Assembly (NCBI GenBank): GCA_030587525.1
Contig: JAUQYW010000785.1
Span: 1-25,509, forward strand
Direction of reading: 5' to 3'
DNA length: 25,509 nucleotides
Origin: Candidatus Sigynarchaeota archaeon
GTDB taxonomy: Archaea > Asgardarchaeota > Lokiarchaeia > Sigynarchaeales > Sigynarchaeaceae
Below the pieces are notes generated by a model. The model was not told the origin of the DNA and searched no databases. It saw only the letters and a program-made list of their open reading frames with translations. Shown here in pieces: positions 22,838 to 25,509 of this stretch. Within the stretch, counting starts at the first letter, position 1; each line of letters starts with the position of its first letter. The position numbers and the translations under genes were made by a program.

Positions 22838-24406
22838 TTATTCCGGAAAGCGCCGGAGTATCGTATCCTTCGATGGTCCCTGGATCTTGTTCGGAAAATC
22901 GAGTATATAATGGGTTCCTCGGGATTCATGGCGGGACATAGCCGACCGGATGATGAGATCGGCGACTTGAACGAGATGTCGCAATTCAATCAGGTCGGAG
23001 GTTAGCCAGTATTCCCAATAGTAATCCTTGATCTCTTCTTGCAAGAGGTCGATGCGGGACTTCGCCCGGGAGAGGCTTCTCATGCTTCGCACGATGCCAA
23101 CGTAGTTCCACATCGTGGTTCGCACCTCGTCCCAGTCGTTTTTCACGACCACGGCCTCGTGACTCTCCTTAGCTTTCCCGATTTCCCACTCCCGGACATG
23201 TTGAAGCGTTAAGGGAGCTTCTTGCATCGTAGATCTTAGGTTCTTGGACGTATAATCGGCCATGACAAGGCATTCGAGCAATGAATTGCTCGCGAGGCGG
23301 TTCGCGCCATGCAATCCCGAGCAAGAGGCCTCCCCGATGGCATATAGTCCCTCGATGTTCGTTATGCCATCAAGACCCGCGAGGATGCCACCGCACGTGA
23401 AATGGGCAGCGGGAACCACGGGAATCGGTTGCTTGGTGATGTCGATGCCGAACGATAAGCACGTGTGGTAGATGTTCGGGAATCGGTCGATGATGAAAGG
23501 GGCGGGCTTGAAGGATAAGTCGAGGAAGACGTTGTCGATACCATACTGCTTCATTTCCTGGTCGACGGCCCGCGACACGATATCACGGGGCGCAAGCTCG
23601 CCTCTCTTATCATATTTTTGCATGAAGCGCTCGCCAAGATGGTTCAGTAGGACTGCCCCCTCGCCCCGCAGCGCTTCAGAAATGAGAAATGACTTCGCAT
23701 AAGGATGGTACAAGCATGTTGGATGGAACTGGAAAAATTCCATGTTAGCGACGACGGCGCCTGCTCGATAGGCCATAGCAATGCCATCACCCGTGGCAAT
23801 GTCCGGGTTGCTCGTGTAGAGATAGACCTTGCCCGCGCCACCCGATGCTATGATCGTGTATCGTGCTTCGATGGAAAGAACTTGGCCTGATTGCGTGTCC
23901 AGAGCATGCACGCCAATGCATCTTCCATCCGAGATCACGAGATTCACCGCGATCGTGTTCTCGCGGATTTCAACATCGGGACACTCTTTTTCAACGTGAT
24001 TTAGCAATGTTTCTTGAACCAGATTTCCCGTGACATCGCCTGCATGAATCACGCGTCGCTGCGAATGGCCACCTTCCTTGCCGAGATCGTAGTCGCCTTT
24101 CTCATTTTTCGTGAAGGGAACGCCCATATCGATCAATTCATGGACAAGCCGCGGCGCATTTTCCACGACCTTCCGCACCACTGCTTCGTTGCAAAGTCCA
24201 TCACCTGCCACGAGCGTGTCTTGGATGTGCTTTTCGATGGAATCCTCCGGGGAAATCACCACGGCAATCCCGCCTTGGGCGTTGGCTGAATTCGAATCCG
24301 TCTTGCGTTTTTTCGTGATCACGAGAATGGAACCGGCTCCGGACAGTTTAGATGCAAGAAAAAGCCCAGAAAGCCCGGAACCAACGATGAGAAAGTCTGT
24401 GCGAAT
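22838..24406 (-). CDS. nadB: L-aspartate oxidase, apparent ATT start
   Basis: This 522-residue FAD enzyme oxidises L-aspartate to iminoaspartate for NAD synthesis. Motifs are the FAD-binding VGSGLSG (residues 8-14), NAQGGIAVV, REGGHSQRR-like GGHSQRRVIHAGD, RGEGA, ELAPRDIVSRA, PAAHFTCGG, LHGANRLASNSLLECLV and the C-terminal LRHLVQVADLIIRSAMSRHESRG, which favour NadB over fumarate reductase or succinate dehydrogenase. The frame runs from a TAG upstream with no ATG, GTG or TTG before the FAD motif; the first canonical codon is GTG 24322, which would delete it. AGAGG at 24416-24420 sits 9 nt before ATT 24404-24406, giving a start like (M)RTDFLIVGSG. Anaerobes use fumarate as acceptor. No nadA or nadC is adjacent. 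Confidence 0.92.
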   Translation of the reverse strand: MRTDFLIVGSGLSGLFLASKLSGAGSILVITKKRKTDSNSANAQGGIAVVISPEDSIEKHIQDTLVAGDGLCNEAVVRKVVENAPRLVHELIDMGVPFTKNEKGDYDLGKEGGHSQRRVIHAGDVTGNLVQETLLNHVEKECPDVEIRENTIAVNLVISDGRCIGVHALDTQSGQVLSIEARYTIIASGGAGKVYLYTSNPDIATGDGIAMAYRAGAVVANMEFFQFHPTCLYHPYAKSFLISEALRGEGAVLLNHLGERFMQKYDKRGELAPRDIVSRAVDQEMKQYGIDNVFLDLSFKPAPFIIDRFPNIYHTCLSFGIDITKQPIPVVPAAHFTCGGILAGLDGITNIEGLYAIGEASCSGLHGANRLASNSLLECLVMADYTSKNLRSTMQEAPLTLQHVREWEIGKAKESHEAVVVKNDWDEVRTTMWNYVGIVRSMRSLSRAKSRIDLLQEEIKDYYWEYWLTSDLIELRHLVQVADLIIRSAMSRHESRGTHYILDFPNKIQGPSKDTILRRFPE

Positions 24407-24415
24407 GGATTTTCG

Positions 24416-24420
24416 CCTCT
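24416..24420 (-). promoter_or_regulatory. Ribosome binding site for the nadB ATT start
   Basis: The minus strand reads AAAAGAGGCGAAAATCC before ATT. AGAGG is well spaced (9 nt) for the ATT codon and has the same GAGGCGAAAA form as the peroxiredoxin leader. It supports ATT as the real start. Confidence 0.6.
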
Positions 24421-24465
24421 TTTCGTTTTTATTGGCGCATAACGCATATTTGAAGATTGTACATA

Positions 24466-24475
24466 CATATATGAG
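24466..24475 (-). promoter_or_regulatory. TATA-like box of nadB
   Basis: The minus strand has CTCATATATG about 64 nt before the ATT start; a start of transcription about 25 nt downstream would leave a ~39-nt leader that includes the ribosome site. Confidence 0.45.
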
Positions 24476-24563
24476 CGCTGTGCACGAATACTATAACCGC
24501 GCCTCATTATCGCGAAGGAATGGGCCAAATTTGCCTTCAGGGCGCAGCGAGATGACCCATTTG

Positions 24564-25509
24564 CTAATCTTTCTTTTCTGCCGGTTTTTCCTCGGCGGGC
24601 TTTTGTTTCTTGATCGTTTTCAATGCTTCCGGTTTCGCCTTGAAAACGAGGTTTCGATCAGGCGGCCTGTATCCCTTGCTGCCGTATTTCTTGCCCTGCT
24701 GGAGTTTTTGCCCTTTTTCGAGCGGTTTTTTCGAGAGCGGTTTCTGTTGCCCGGGCTTTTGTCCGGCGGGCTTCTGCTCGCCGGGTTGTTGCGGACCCTG
24801 CCCGGGCTTCGGTGTTTCGGGTTTTATAGATGCTGCTGGAGCTTCGGTCGTGGCCGGCTTCACCGGCGCGGGGGAGGGCGCCGTTTTTTCGACGATTTTG
24901 GGTTGTTCCTGCGTTTTAGCCCCTTCCGCGACGCTGGATGGATCGGTTCCCACAGTCTCAACCGGTGCCGAGATTTCCTCGGGCTCCGTTTCCTCTTCCT
25001 CGGCGCCGGGTGATCCAACTTCTAGCGTGTCAAGGCTTTGTTTCACGGCGTTTAAGGCAAAATTGATGAGCTCGTTCACGTTCTCGAATCGTTGCTTGTC
25101 TTTGATCTCCCCTTCGATCCAGTAATATATATCCGGGTCGATGGCGACATTCATATGAATGAGATCCGAACCGCCGGCCTCATCCCCGGCTTTTTTGTTT
25201 GATAACCACGCAAATATATTTCCAATGAGCGTGAAGTTGTTGGCGGCGAATAAGCCATATGTTTTCGAAAGCGACGTGATGATGGAAAAATTGCCGCACG
25301 CGACCACCTTCCCTTGGCCATGCTTTTTCACCACGATGATCGGATTTCCCGCGGCGCTTTCCGGCTCGCTCCACTTATCATCCTTGTAGATTTTTCGCTT
25401 GGCATTTAACCCGGCCTTGATCAGTGGGGTCACCGCTTCGTCATGGATCTCGATAGAACAACCTGAGGCAAACACAATCTGGGTAACCTCGTGAGTGATG
25501 AAATGGCGA
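24564..25509 (-). CDS. 5'-truncated protein: GATase/IFT52-like end, RHH-like segment, disordered tail
   Basis: The frame is open to the right window edge (at least 315 residues; N-terminus missing; a GTG at 25475 is internal). The part nearest the edge (HGQGKVVACGNFSIITSL and the following NNFTLIGNIFAWLS) resembles the C-terminal half of a class I glutamine-amidotransferase-like or IFT52/GldG-type domain. Next, 25032-25154 encode MNVAIDPDIYYWIEGEIKDK and RFENVNELINFALNAVK, with strand-helix-helix form like a ribbon-helix-helix. The remaining ~150 residues are a Pro/Lys/Gln/Glu-rich, probably disordered tail with KPGQ and QKP repeats, ending EEKPAEKKD. The three-part fusion is unusual. It lies upstream of nadB in the same direction (157 bp). 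Function is unknown; the family assignment is tentative. Confidence 0.7.
   Translation of the reverse strand, partial: RHFITHEVTQIVFASGCSIEIHDEAVTPLIKAGLNAKRKIYKDDKWSEPESAAGNPIIVVKKHGQGKVVACGNFSIITSLSKTYGLFAANNFTLIGNIFAWLSNKKAGDEAGGSDLIHMNVAIDPDIYYWIEGEIKDKQRFENVNELINFALNAVKQSLDTLEVGSPGAEEEETEPEEISAPVETVGTDPSSVAEGAKTQEQPKIVEKTAPSPAPVKPATTEAPAASIKPETPKPGQGPQQPGEQKPAGQKPGQQKPLSKKPLEKGQKLQQGKKYGSKGYRPPDRNLVFKAKPEALKTIKKQKPAEEKPAEKKD

Noticed and set aside
24319..24528. 69-codon minus-strand frame with ATG upstream of the nadB FAD motif
   Set aside because: It is in another frame and would need a frameshift to reach nadB; the ATT with its ribosome site explains the data better, though an assembly indel cannot be fully excluded.
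24111..25013. 300-codon plus-strand frame over nadB and the tail gene
   Set aside because: It crosses two real minus-strand genes and is a low-complexity shadow of the Pro/Lys/Gln tail.
1..25509. tRNA, rRNA or CRISPR array
   Set aside because: No T-loop consensus with a fitting cloverleaf, no conserved rRNA segment and no regularly spaced repeats were found by eye.

Overview
The window reads as a piece of an archaeal chromosome, most likely from the Asgard group, at intermediate G+C. The archaeal signs are the gene families (archaeal/eukaryotic-type PheS and PheT, a fused gamma-alpha 2-oxoacid:ferredoxin oxidoreductase, a CooC-type Ni-insertion ATPase), TATA-like boxes a few tens of bases upstream of several start codons, and T-tract terminators. 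The Asgard hint is an Arf-like small GTPase carrying an N-terminal longin/roadblock-like domain. Placement is an inference; no rRNA or tRNA gene was found.

Left part (1-6214): two glycoside hydrolase family 9 (GH9) paralogues are divergently arranged. Each has about nine N-terminal membrane segments, a CelD-type immunoglobulin-like domain and a GH9 catalytic domain. The left copy runs off the window edge on the minus strand. Between them lies a truncated second copy of the promoter and first ~38 codons of the peroxiredoxin gene found intact at 5672-6127. Its start codon is destroyed (ATG to AGG), and it sits directly upstream of the left GH9 gene.

Middle (6522-13520): a KorB/KorA operon; divergent from it an iscU-cysE-cysK operon linking Fe-S scaffold and cysteine synthesis; then the small GTPase (minus) and a metallo-beta-lactamase-fold hydrolase (plus).

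Centre-right (13534-18547): a threonine-synthase homologue whose PLP lysine is replaced by isoleucine; a NikR-like ribbon-helix-helix protein lacking the nickel ligands, in an apparent operon with thymidylate kinase; an Nfu-type Fe-S carrier; CooC; and a Gfo/Idh/MocA oxidoreductase.

Right part (18548-25509): a ~400 bp gap with two consecutive terminator-like hairpins, then pheS-pheT, a small lysine-rich protein of unknown function, and L-aspartate oxidase (nadB), whose conserved FAD-binding N-terminus can only be included if translation starts at a non-canonical ATT. A 5'-truncated gene with a GATase/IFT52-like end, an RHH-like segment and a long disordered tail closes the window.

Metabolically the genes fit an anaerobe using ferredoxin-linked 2-oxoacid oxidation, Fe-S clusters and probably CO dehydrogenase, with surface-attached glucan hydrolases. 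The most notable points are the peroxiredoxin-promoter duplication in front of a membrane GH9 gene, the lysine-less threonine synthase, the ligand-less NikR homologue, and the ATT start of nadB.
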